Shown one piece after another: positions 1 through 8,924 of a stretch of 15,086 nucleotides of DNA (its first letter is position 1; each line of letters opens with the position of its first letter). Position numbers and translations under genes: made by a program. This DNA comes from Cladosporium sp. IMV 00045 (lineage: Eukaryota > Ascomycota > Dothideomycetes > Cladosporiales > Cladosporiaceae). The notes below the pieces were generated by a model, which saw only the letters and a program-made list of their open reading frames with translations, was not told where the DNA came from and did not search any database. Location of the stretch: assembly GCA_001931905.2 (NCBI GenBank), contig MSJI02000084.1, positions 1 to 15,086 on the forward strand, written 5' to 3'.

Positions 1-648
1 CTGAACCTCTTCCGCCGCTTCATGGGCCGCCAATATCCTAAGTACCTCACAAACCTGGCCAAGGCCATCAAAGTTGAAAGCAACACGATCACATGGGCAA
101 AGGGAGGCGACAACGGCCCCAACGCCATCAGCATCTTCAACAACAAGGGTGGCGACGCTGATGACTTCGCTGTGGAACTTTGCGACGGCCACGGGTACTC
201 CTCTGGTGACGAGCTGATGGATGTTGTGTCATGCAAATCAGTCGAAGTCGGCGGTAACGGCTGTATTGAGGCCTGGGTCAGCGATGGCCACCCGGTCGTA
301 CTTCTCAAGAAATCTGCGCTCGAAGGCTCTGGTCTCTGCGATTTCTCTGATGACATAGCCGCCCTTGAATCCAAGGCCGTCATCTCTACGACTTGGACGA
401 CCACGGTCGAAGGCAGAGCCACTGTCATGCACTCTGCCACGACGATGCCTTGGGCTGATGCACCCGCATCCATCACTTCGACATCATCTACCGGAGCTGC
501 GTCCTCCACCGCTTCATCTGACTCAGAATCATCAGGCGGCGTAAGTGCACCCCGCCCCGAATTCATCAACTCATTATCTCTGGCTCTCATCCCGGCCGTG
601 ATCCTATCGGCTAGTTTGGCCATAAGTCTGGACCGTTTCCTTCGCTGA
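1..648 (+). CDS. GH13 alpha-amylase-type enzyme, C-terminal part, probably GPI-anchored (5' end outside window)
   Basis: The frame is open from base 1, so this is the end of a longer gene; the ATG at base 22 is probably internal. Seen: the 215 residues resemble the C-terminal beta-sandwich domain (domain C) of fungal alpha-amylases. The segment NTITWAKGG..ISIFNNKGGDADDF matches the TAKA-amylase region around its ..VLSNKGSSGDSY motif. Two cysteines, local residues 78 and 113, have the 35-residue spacing of the TAKA-amylase domain C disulfide. After them comes a Ser/Thr-rich linker (about 155-178) and a hydrophobic tail (about 188-211) ending in a few polar residues. Known: Aspergillus GPI-anchored members (AgtA/AmyD type) act as 4-alpha-glucanotransferases in alpha-glucan metabolism. 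Inference: a surface-anchored amylase or glucanotransferase; one transmembrane segment is the alternative. The catalytic barrel lies outside the window, so activity cannot be judged. The stop is TGA at 646-648. Confidence 0.85.
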   Translation: MNLFRRFMGRQYPKYLTNLAKAIKVESNTITWAKGGDNGPNAISIFNNKGGDADDFAVELCDGHGYSSGDELMDVVSCKSVEVGGNGCIEAWVSDGHPVVLLKKSALEGSGLCDFSDDIAALESKAVISTTWTTTVEGRATVMHSATTMPWADAPASITSTSSTGAASSTASSDSESSGGVSAPRPEFINSLSLALIPAVILSASLAISLDRFLR

Positions 649-2637
649 GGATCTGGCCGAGGATTGTTTGATTCTTGCGAGCGCGCGTTGTAATATTTTG
701 CACAAAGAAACAAAAAAGAGCATAATCGAGCCTCTGATGATATATGATAAACACGAACACTTCAAACCAATACTCTATCTTGGTGCACAAGTAGGATCGA
801 TGCAGCTGACGCTTCATTGGCGATTTTAATACAGAAAAAGTTCAAGCGCCACCTTCATAACCACAAGCACGGCCATGCGAGATCGTGGTAAACAAAAGCT
901 AAGAGGGATGTACCCGATCCCGGCAAGATCAAGCCAACATCGGCGGGAGAGATACCACCAACCCGGAAGTGAAGATCCCGAGCGACGACGGGGTTCCGCA
1001 TTATATCACCTCCCGCGAAAGACATTATTACTTCACAGCACGCGGCCATCTTACCGCGGCACACCACTGCATCCGAGACATCCGGAGACTTTTCCTTTCT
1101 CTATTCTTCTCTCCCAACTTCTGGGAGCCTGTCCGGCATTTCCCTGAATGCATCATTCAAGTCGGCGCATGTCTTGCGCAAGCGAGCGTTTTTCGTTTCT
1201 TTTTCCTTGCTCTCTTGATTCCCTGCATTTTCACCGACTTAGGGTGCAATCTTTGCACACAAGTGGTTTTCCTTCTCTTGTTCGCTTCATCTCTCGATCG
1301 TTCATTTCGCCGACTTGGCAGCTTGGGGTTACCTTTGGGATAGCATGGGCGCGGCTACGGCACGCCTCTTGGGTGGCTTAGGGGGCGGGATATGGGCGCG
1401 GCATTCTTGATTAATTAGTGCACTGTATATTATTGCAAGCGCTTCAGCGATCAATCCATCGAATAGTTGATCATCAAAATTTGGATTGATTGACCAATCC
1501 ATCAAGCGATTCATTTACCCACGTTAGGTGCATCAATCTGTACGATCACATAGATTCACATCAATGCTTTTATGGGTGAGAACTTCGCCATCATATACAT
1601 ATACACTTGATTTCTCTCGTTTCCTCTCTGAAAAAGCTGTTCACGCGTCATCATCAAAGGTTGACGTTCAATAATCTGACTTGACCAGCGATATCCCAAC
1701 GGTTGAACAACCGAACCGTGCTGTCACCCTCCACATTCTCCACACGCACTACCATCTTCTGCAACCACACGTCAACGCCCAACCATCAACTCCACGTCTG
1801 CGTCTGTATGTTCCAAGGCTCACAACGACCCGGTCCATCCGCCAAGCCAATTGGCCACCCGACCTCTGCCGATGCGTACCAATCTTTCGGCCAAGCGTAC
1901 CAGAACTCTTGCCCTCACACCCATACAAACAGACCAGTCGATGAGAGCCTCTGCATCCGCATGTCTTGAAAATTGAGGCTCGCCTTTGTCTGTTGACGCA
2001 AGCGAAGGGACCTGGCCATGCTAGTTCCCCAACGTCCCTTTCCGGAGTAGTATGGGGGACCTTTCCGATCTTCGGTATTAGATAGAGACCCATTGCTTGA
2101 GGCAATGCCTGCGATTAGGAAGGCGACGACAGTGGTCACCGGCGTTCGGGCTCTTCGCTCTGATGTGGTTCGGTTTCTTGGCACGTCGCATACGGTCTCA
2201 TCATTGTTGGGATCACATGAAGGCTGAAGGAGTCGTGGTGCGGGAATCAAAGCGGCAATTTGAGCGGAGTGTGAGTTTTCTCGCTTTCTGATGGAGACTC
2301 CGCGAGTCTTTTGTGGTTCGATCAGTGAGAGTGTCTGTAGATCATGAAAGTGATGGACAGAGCAGGATGTTTTCGCCAGGCATATGGAAGGTTTTGTCAC
2401 TTGATGGTTCAAACTTACCGGACCGAGCGAATGTGCATCAACTGCAACAGTCCTTCTTTGGCCCCGTTGTGCTATACCTTGACGAAATTTTGAGTACAAT
2501 ATCGGTAAATCAATCCTGTTACAAAACCTTGTAGAGTGTTGACCTTCAATGAATGCTCAACATGATCCACTGATACTAGTACTTCCTACTCGCTCAATCG
2601 TTATGACATGATCAGAGGAGAGGATTTCCGCAAACCC
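649..2637. other. long intergenic region between convergent genes; no supported gene
   Basis: Almost 2 kb separates the 3' ends of the amylase gene and the esterase gene, which is long for a convergent gap. Two pyrimidine-rich tracts (about 1085-1320 and 1610-1640) resemble plus-strand fungal promoter or 5' UTR sequence. A 22-codon ATG frame at 1345-1410 follows the first tract. An AT-rich part at 1430-1510 holds an inverted repeat (ATCAATCC at 1450-1457, GGATTGAT at 1483-1490) and a repeated CAATCCATC (1452-1460, 1495-1503). The longest minus-strand open frame (1915-2499) has no early ATG and no recognisable domain. I could not build a spliced gene here. Confidence 0.5.
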
Positions 2638-3928
2638 TCAACCATCAGCGTGACGGTCAATCCAAGGCAAAATCTTCCCAGCAATTTCAAGATTGTTCAA
2701 TTCCAGAAACATCATATGCCCATTTCCATGATCGCCAACCTTCGCCAGCTCTAAGAACTCGACATCAACACCCGCCTGCAACAAGTACGCGACAGTACAA
2801 TGGTCGTAGACAGCATGGTAACTCGCCTCAGCACTGACAAACAAAACCGGAACCTGTGAGATATTCGACAAGCGACGAGCCGGCGAAGCCTGGAGAATGC
2901 AACTTGAGACATTTGCGTTTGGAGCGCTAACGTTTTCTCTCGCCAGCAGCGATGCCTCGCTCCCAATGGGCGGATCGTACGCGATTGGCAGCAACGTCAA
3001 TCCATAGGGTCGATTGCGGTTCGCGGCTGGTCGAATATAATTCGGATGGAAGGGCGGGCCAGCGTAGTTCTCGAACGGCGGGCCTTCGGATTCCAGACTC
3101 ACGAGCGCTTTCACCAAGTGAGGTCTCACGTCAGCGAGTTTCCAGGCGAATGGACCACCCTGGCTATGCGCCACGACGATTGCTGGACCAATGCGGTCCA
3201 AGAGGGCTGCATAGCTCGCGTTGTTGTAGCTGGCTTGAAGAGTAGCATTGTTCTGTCCCGGGACTTGGGAGGCGTAGAAAGCGTCGAAGACGGCATCGCC
3301 GACGTGTCCAGAGCCCGGCCATTGGGTGTGCAGAACTGCTTGCGGGTATGATGGGAAGTCTTGCGGCGCTGTGAATTGCTTTTGGATGGTCTCTACGGAG
3401 AACGCAGAGAGTTCTCCTTCTCCGGGAAGATACGGTGAGCGTCCTCGCTGTGCTTGATCGGTCAGGTAGACGGTGTAGCCTTGCCTGAGGAAGTATGATG
3501 CCCATCCTTCACGACCGTCTGGAGTGTTCAACCAGTTCTGCGGAAGTTAGCTCGCCCTTGAATTGGGTTTCATGATGGGACCTACCGTTCCAGTCTGACC
3601 ATTTCCCGCAATGAAGACAATAGGGCGGTCATGGAGGCTCTGTTGAGGCTCGAGTCTCTCCACGTAGATTTGGCCAGCCATGTAAGTCGCCGTGCTATTG
3701 CTCGTGGGCTACGATTTTGTCAGTTCGACATCACTAAGCATGGGGAGTTTCGACAAAGCTACGAACCAATGTCGTTTCTACATATTGGCCACCAGCATAG
3801 AAGTAAGATCGTTTTGCGTACGCTTTCGTTTGGTTGGGATCAGCCTGAGAATCTACAGCCTGCGCTATGTTCTGGGAGAAGAGTCCATTGAAGGAGAGGA
3901 AGATGCCAGCAGCGTCCTGAAATCGCAT
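2638..3928 (-). CDS. secreted alpha/beta-hydrolase, esterase 713-like
   Basis: Gene model: exon 1 3767-3928, exon 2 3586-3708, exon 3 2638-3537; 394 aa. The 48-nt intron 2 (3538-3585, GTAGGT..CAG) restores the motif GNGQTGTNWLNTPDG. Intron 1 ends at TAG before 3708; its donor is either GTTCGT at 3766 (chosen, because it keeps YAGGQYV intact) or GTAGAA at 3781. The ATG at 3928 is the only one in its open frame upstream. Residues 1-24 look like a weak signal peptide, and six N-glycosylation sequons (58, 192, 201, 297, 304, 320) fit secretion. Candidate triad: Ser220 in AHSQGG, Glu244 exactly 24 residues later, and His369 in GNGHMM. Known: bacterial esterase 713, as I recall, uses Ser206-Glu230-His298, the same Ser-Glu spacing; fungal homologues are mostly uncharacterised. 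Inference: extracellular carboxylic-ester hydrolase of unknown substrate. Confidence 0.85.
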
Positions 3929-4416
3929 TCTGAAGATAAGTAAGCATTGAGGACAAGACTCAAGAAACGCCTGAAGACGCCATGCCAGCCTTTCAATATA
4001 GCTGAACCGAGGTCTTTCATTTATCCGACGCCCCACTGTCGATCAATTACATGTTATGCTGACTTATGGCAGATGCAGGGATATGAAGCATAACTCGGTC
4101 CCTGGAAATACTTAAGTAGCTATCTCGCGTCTTTCCCTATTGGAGTATAAGTTTTGAGAGGAAAATAGCAGCCCGAGAGAAGAGTGTTTTGCGGGAGATA
4201 GCTTCGAGTAAGTCGGTTACCTCAGGAAGGAGCGGGCCAGGCAGATGACATAAATAAAGAAGTGCTCTGGTAAAAATCAGCGTGCAGAATGCGATTGGGC
4301 CAAATGGCTATATCTGAAATCCATGTTAAGGGCGATGGATCTTTGTCGTTGTCGCCTTCTATAATTCGTAAATTTAGGCATGGCATACATAAAGTCTTCC
4401 GTCCCAAGAAATCCAA
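3929..4416. other. intergenic: esterase promoter and CIA1 3' flank
   Basis: This 488-bp stretch lies upstream of the minus-strand esterase start and downstream of the CIA1 stop. It is moderately AT-rich. I see no open frame with a recognisable product and no clear TATA box close to the esterase ATG. Confidence 0.5.
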
Positions 4417-5718
4417 TTATTCATCGAGTGTCCAGACCTTGACCTCGCCATCGTCTCCAGTCGTAACAACAACTTCTTCACCCTCGAACCGCTTGTCCTT
4501 GTCAGCGCGAGGAGCCCAGACTGCATGGTTGACCTCGAAGACGTCGTGTGCGTTCTCCGAGACCGCCACAACAACCCATTCAGTCACAGCACCGGCTCGC
4601 GTTTGTTCGTCATTTTCAGGCGCAGATGAAGCATCTTTCATGGCCACGTCGCCACTGTCGCTTCCGTTTGACCACCGCTCTTCGTAGACGACAATCTTGC
4701 CGTCGCTACCTGTGCTCACAATTCTGCCGGTTTTCTTGCTCCAGCTCAAAGCGTATACTGCGCGCTCGTGGACCTGAGGCAGCTTGGTCTCCTCCACCCA
4801 TTCCTCGTCAAAATCTTTGTTCTTCCAGATTGTCGGCATCTTACCCTGGCCTGTTGGCTCGATGGGCTTGTCTTTGGGAATGCGCTTCCATATGCGGATT
4901 GAGAGATCGTCTGAGCAAGTCGCCAATCTGGGACCGGCCTGGTCTCTCGTCTCGAGAAGAGCTTTCTGCTCGTCTCCAATTCCCTCAGTCTTTGCAAGTG
5001 CGCCCACTCTCTCTGCGCCCTCGAACTCAACCCACCACACCGTACCCTTGTGTCCTTCAAGCAGAGCGCAACAAGCCCAGTCATCCACGTCTTCTCTCCA
5101 GAGTCTGACTTTGTCGTCGTAGCTTCCACTCGCCAACAGCTCTTCCACAGGACTCCATGCCACGCACTTGACATCGCCCTCGTGCTCCTGCAGCACAGCG
5201 ACCGTCTCGAAATTGTCATCATCCAGCTCCTCCCAGATCCATACGCTCTTATCGCGACTGCACGTCGCCAGCAGCGGCGCGGTAGGAGCAAAGCCCAGGC
5301 TCTTGATCTCCGAATCGTGACCGTCCAGAATCACCGCAAACCTCCACTCGTCGTCCTCCTCGTCTGCAGCGCCATCACCACCCGCCAGACCACTGGTGAA
5401 GTCGACTTCCCTCGCAGCCTCAGCCTTGCCGGCACCTTCTTCCCATCGCCGCCAGATTCCTGCGCTCGCGTCGAAGCTGCCGGTCGCAAGCACGCTCTCG
5501 CCGACACTGTTCGGTTTCCAAGAGCAGGATCTTATGGAGCGCTTATGACCGCCGGCAATAGTGGACTGCTGCGCGAAATTTGTGAGGGAGTAGACGCGGA
5601 CTGATTTGTCGGAGCAGGCTGTTGCGACGATGGGGAGGTGGGGGTGAGGTTGACTAGACCAGGCGCGGGAGTTGGATGATGGTGTGAGTGTTGCCAGCGG
5701 CGAGATAGATGCGGGCAT
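4417..5718 (-). CDS. CIA1: Cia1, WD40 scaffold of the cytosolic Fe-S protein assembly targeting complex
   Basis: Known: Cia1 (human CIAO1) is a seven-bladed WD40 propeller that, with Cia2 and Met18/MMS19, passes 4Fe-4S clusters to cytosolic and nuclear apoproteins such as DNA polymerases, helicases and Leu1. Seen: 433 aa in one exon with WD-type blades ending in SVRVYSL (39-45), SAGIWRR (85-91), SVWIWEE (158-164), KVRLWRE (203-209), SIRIWKR (273-279), KIVVYEE (341-347) and EVKVWTL (425-431), most preceded by S/G-x-D turns. An acidic, Gly/Ala-rich insert (about 94-125) between blades two and three and further loops (235-262, 350-378) make it longer than human CIAO1 (339 aa), as is usual in filamentous fungi. 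Start choice: the ATG at 5718 sits in a good context (CAAACATGCC), and the 25 codons upstream have no homologous character. No stop or frameshift interrupts it. Confidence 0.93.
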   Translation of the reverse strand: MPASISPLATLTPSSNSRAWSSQPHPHLPIVATACSDKSVRVYSLTNFAQQSTIAGGHKRSIRSCSWKPNSVGESVLATGSFDASAGIWRRWEEGAGKAEAAREVDFTSGLAGGDGAADEEDDEWRFAVILDGHDSEIKSLGFAPTAPLLATCSRDKSVWIWEELDDDNFETVAVLQEHEGDVKCVAWSPVEELLASGSYDDKVRLWREDVDDWACCALLEGHKGTVWWVEFEGAERVGALAKTEGIGDEQKALLETRDQAGPRLATCSDDLSIRIWKRIPKDKPIEPTGQGKMPTIWKNKDFDEEWVEETKLPQVHERAVYALSWSKKTGRIVSTGSDGKIVVYEERWSNGSDSGDVAMKDASSAPENDEQTRAGAVTEWVVVAVSENAHDVFEVNHAVWAPRADKDKRFEGEEVVVTTGDDGEVKVWTLDE

Positions 5719-5900
5719 GTTTGTGAGACGCTGTTGCTCCAGGATCGTGGATATTGTGATCTGGTTGTAGTGATCGAGACGAATGAAGAGCAATCAAAGG
5801 TATTGACACCACTGACTCTTGAAATCTTGGGGTGTGACGTTTGGTGGGGTTGCACTTCAGCGACAAATGCGATTTCGGAGGCTTTGCATTCGATTGATGT

Positions 5901-5916
5901 ATGTACATATGTACAT
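5901..5916. promoter_or_regulatory. 16-bp perfect palindrome upstream of CIA1
   Basis: ATGTACATATGTACAT reads the same on both strands and is a tandem of two palindromic ATGTACAT octamers. It lies 183 bp upstream of the CIA1 ATG, so a dimeric transcription-factor site is possible. No factor is assigned. Confidence 0.35.
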
Positions 5917-6041
5917 TAGCTGGCGAAGGTAGGTTAAGTTTTCTGTTTACATGTAATTACTGTAAGCTTTTCATAGAGACTTTAGATAGTAGGTGGATTA
6001 ACTGATTATGTATTAATCCTATATTCTGATGGTGATTGTTA

Positions 6042-6059
6042 TTAGGGTTAGGGTTGGGG
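6042..6059 (+). repeat. short interstitial telomere-type repeat
   Basis: Three consecutive hexamers, TTAGGG TTAGGG TTGGGG. Filamentous ascomycete telomeres are TTAGGG repeats. The tract is far too short to be a telomere and sits between two intact genes, so it is either an insertion scar or a binding site for a TTAGGG-binding Myb-type factor. It lies about 325 bp upstream of the CIA1 ATG. Confidence 0.6.
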
Positions 6060-6499
6060 TTATTATACTGGTCTCATTGAAGCTACCGAGGATGGAACGG
6101 GAACAGAGAGCGAACAAGACTGTACTCTCTGCCACAGAAAACAAAATGCCACGTAATATATAGTATTTTAGGCTTGACTATAGTCTATTTTATTGTTAGC
6201 GAAGACGTAGTTCTTTCGGCAGTTGACACGAATCGAAGCGATGATACAACGTCGAAAGGTCGAAATCCAGTAAATACATGTATATGCAGGGGTCACATGC
6301 AAACAGAAACCACCCACGCCAATCTGTCTTGATATTTTACGCAAACGATGATATCTCATACGAATCTCTAGTTTGAACGTGTGATACAATTGCGTCCTGC
6401 TCCATCAGCCTGCCCACTTTGCTGCTTCTCGTTCGAGCGGCTGCCAAACGATGGTTTGCTCACTCGCTCAGATCCGATGCGCCACATAAGGCAGTATAA

Positions 6500-7402
6500 T
6501 CATCCCTTCTGCGTTCGCGAAGGTCCAGGTACGCTGGGATAGCGGGGTGGTGGTTGCCAGCCTCTCTTACACATCGCCACTGTGGCATCGTCCGGACGAG
6601 GATTGAACCACTCATCTCCAAAGTGCACACCTTCAGGCAGTACGTCGCTGAGCATGACCCCAATGAGAGCCATCTGTTCATATCAGCGTTGTCCGGGCAC
6701 GGTTTGATTAGACAAATCGAGTCTTACCAATGTGAGGTCAACATTCGGCGCTACGGTGGCTTCCAGTACCTGAAACCAATCCTCGTTTATAGCTTTGTTG
6801 TCAAGCTGGAACCGGCGGAAGGTTGCGATATGTCGTTGATCACAAATGACATCCGTGAGGATACGTCCTTTGTGCCTATGTCCCCGAACCTGTAGATCCA
6901 CGTTGCTGTTTGCCGAAGAGTCTTCTCCTTTGGCATCCGCCGGTGGGTGGATGTTATCGAATCTGACATCGATAGCATCGCTCATCCAACCAAGGGGTTC
7001 AGCTTCCAACACGTGCTCGCCATGCCTGCCAGAAGGACCAGGCTGACCACCAGGCAGTTGACAGTACCATGCTTTGGACTTTTGCGACCAGCTCCCTCGA
7101 ATGTCAACCAGAGGCAAGCCGGACGCATCTTGCACCTCTCGTCTCCAAGTGATACTCCATCGTTTTGGCGTCACAGAAAAGATAGTCTCTCCACTCGAAG
7201 CCAGAGTAACCCGTATATTGCGCTGAAAGATCTCACGCACATGGTCTGTCGTGATTCGAATCGTTGTCTCGGTTTCCGTTATGTGTTCATCACGAAGAGC
7301 GACTGGGTAAGGGGGAGCCTCAAGCTCTTTCGCTTCGGTAAAATGGTCATCGGTGCGAACTCGACGCTCGAGAGCGCGAGAGAGTAGACGTGTCGCAGAC
7401 AT
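6500..7402 (-). CDS. tubby-like / LURP-one-related (LOR) domain protein
   Basis: Gene model: exon 1 6728-7402, exon 2 6500-6673; 282 aa. The 54-nt intron (6674-6727) has donor GTAAGA, a CTGAT branch point and acceptor AACAG; without splicing the frame stops soon after the donor. Seen: a beta-rich domain of about residues 40-240 with the rhythm of LOR proteins, for example ETIFSVTPK, a central SWSQKSKAWY segment, the late VLEATVAPNVDLTL strand and, across the splice, the hydrophobic helix MALIGVMLSDVL. That helix matches the C-terminal helix typical of this fold and supports the intron. Known: the fold resembles the tubby C-terminal domain and phospholipid scramblases; plant LURP1 is linked to defence, but fungal members have no agreed role. 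No signal peptide is visible, so it is probably intracellular. The tail (about 243-282) is Pro/Arg-rich and probably disordered. Confidence 0.8.
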
Positions 7403-8300
7403 GATTTCGAGTCGATTGCCTGACCGCGGTTAACAGGATCTCAGCACGATTTGGAAGGAAAAAGTGTCTGGTTCATGTCCGCAGACCATGTGGGAGTCAA
7501 ATCAACCCTGTAGTCTTCGCACATTGCAGCAGTTCCCCATGGAGGCTCGCTTACGAGTAACGCGGAGATGTTGATGGGTCCATCAAATCCTTCGAGAAGT
7601 TGGAGGGGAGGTTGGAAGATACCGCCTGAGGTGGATACCGTTCCTCGTCATCGCATGATCAGTAGACATAAAGCCGTGGCTCGTGCTCGTGCCGGGAGCT
7701 GTTCAAGTCGCGACGTCCCCTGACGATGCAGCAATGAATCAGAGCAAAGGATGTCGACTATTTGCAGAGTGTACCCAGCCCTTGTCGCATCAGCGGAGCA
7801 ACATGTCACAGTCAGAAGCCGACCAAGCACGCATGGCACGTCTTCTCCATGTTAGTGGGAATGAAAGAGGGCCGGGTTTTGGGGTTGACGTTCAAAGGAT
7901 TGAAGCTAAATAAGCTACAGGAGGCGGTGCTTAGCGAGCTAAGCTTTTTTGACTTAACCCCAAACCACATGTTCCTTCAGAACAGACACCAACCTCCTGC
8001 ACTCAACTCGATCGACATTCCCGACATTTCGTGGCTCAATGCACTGCCAAAGCCCACGTCTTGACTCCACACATTGGTATTGTATGGTCTCCCTCGGAAG
8101 AAAGGCCTACTCCCTGCGTGCGATCACTTTTTGCCACGTGCTCAAACCAACAGGACTTCAGACTCAATTTGCAATAGTTCAAAATACTTCAATTGTCAAC
8201 GAATGTACTCTGTATGGTTATCGACACATCCATTCAACGCATCATCATTCGCCAAGCCCCTCCGATCTCAGCTATCAAACTCTTCTGACGTCTCGCATGG
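7403..8300. other. intergenic: LOR gene promoter and small-secreted-protein 3' flank
   Basis: Roughly 900 bp upstream of the LOR gene and downstream of the minus-strand small secreted protein. Short frames exist but none has a recognisable product or good start context. The only structure I noticed is the hairpin with a T run at 7929-7950. Confidence 0.45.
7929..7950 (+). other. small hairpin followed by six T
   Basis: GCTTAG, loop CGAG, CTAAGC, then TTTTTT. This looks like a bacterial intrinsic terminator, but in a fungal genome the T run could at most act as an RNA polymerase III stop. No tRNA-like A/B boxes were found just upstream, so its meaning is open and it may be chance. Confidence 0.25.
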
Positions 8301-8924
8301 CTAGTTGCTGCCGTCAAGTGCCGTTTGCAGCTTCTGAATATCCTCATTCGAAACTCCAGTGTACTCCAGAGCAGCCGAGCCTGACGAGTAGATGTTAGTC
8401 TAAATGCTCCGCACAAGACGCAAGCATTTTGAGTACCTAGTGGAGTCGGGTGCGGCTGGTCCTGGTCGGTACCAAGAAGCACGTCTGCCAGTGTCATACA
8501 GGCAGACGGCACGTTGTCGATCCTGAACGCGCCTTCTCCAGTGGAACTGAACGCCACGCCGGCACCTTGCAATTGACCCTTACACTGGTCTCCAGCAGGC
8601 TGAGGGAGGTCCTTGAAAGGCTATGGCTGTGCATCAGTCGTTGAGCATCGTTGAAGATTGACATTCAACTCACATCGTCGGCACGAGCCTCGACAGTCTC
8701 AGTACCAACAACGGCACGTTTACTGTCGAAGTTTCCACCCGCTGCTGCGCCTGTAATACCACCAATTTCACCGCCGCTTGATTGAATCAGCATGGGCACA
8801 TTTCTGCCTTCGATGTGATCACTTACGCTATGCCAAGGATGAGAACGTTGACCGGCGCTGGACAGAACTGAACAAGTCCGAAACCAAAGGCTACGGCTGG
8901 GGCTGCGATCTGAGTGAATTTCAT
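8301..8924 (-). CDS. small secreted protein (paralogue of the 9978-10621 gene)
   Basis: Gene model: exons 8827-8924, 8674-8776, 8437-8620 and 8301-8380; 154 aa. Introns of 50, 53 and 56 nt have donors GTAAGT, GTGAGT and GTACTC and acceptors AAG, TAG and CAG; all phases fit. Seen: a hydrophobic N-terminus (about 5-33) that can serve as signal peptide, a Gly/Ala-rich stretch (34-47), a Lys-Arg at 52-53 (possible Kex2 site), then a compact C-terminal domain with Cys80 and Cys108 and the motif RIDNVPSACMTLADVL (100-115). Cys21 lies in the leader. The C-terminal domain aligns with the plus-strand neighbour (VILDNVPAPCMNLATVL), including LGS before the last helix. I do not recognise the family; a single disulfide between Cys80 and Cys108 is inferred. 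A small secreted effector-like or cell-wall protein is possible. The AAG acceptor of intron 1 is less usual, so that junction is the weakest. Confidence 0.72.

Larger units (their letters stand above)
5719..6499. other. intergenic: CIA1 upstream region and LOR gene 3' flank
   Basis: About 780 bp of AT-rich sequence with no credible open frame. It contains a 16-bp perfect palindrome (5901-5916) and a short telomere-type repeat (6042-6059), entered separately. Both lie within 350 bp upstream of the CIA1 ATG. Confidence 0.5.

Noticed and set aside
2313..2326. GGTTCGATCAG, resembling a tRNA B box
   Set aside because: No matching A box, acceptor stem or anticodon arm could be built around it.
1915..2499. 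Minus-strand open frame of 194 codons in the first intergenic region
   Set aside because: It begins at TTG, its first ATG is far downstream, and no domain or signal peptide is visible; an open frame of this size can occur by chance.
4548..5604. Several open frames on both strands overlapping CIA1
   Set aside because: They lie in other frames of a well-matched WD40 gene and encode basic or Ser/Arg/Pro-rich sequence with no homology.
7929..7950. Bacterial-type intrinsic terminator
   Set aside because: The genome is fungal (spliced genes throughout), where such terminators do not serve RNA polymerase II; kept only as a hairpin with low confidence.
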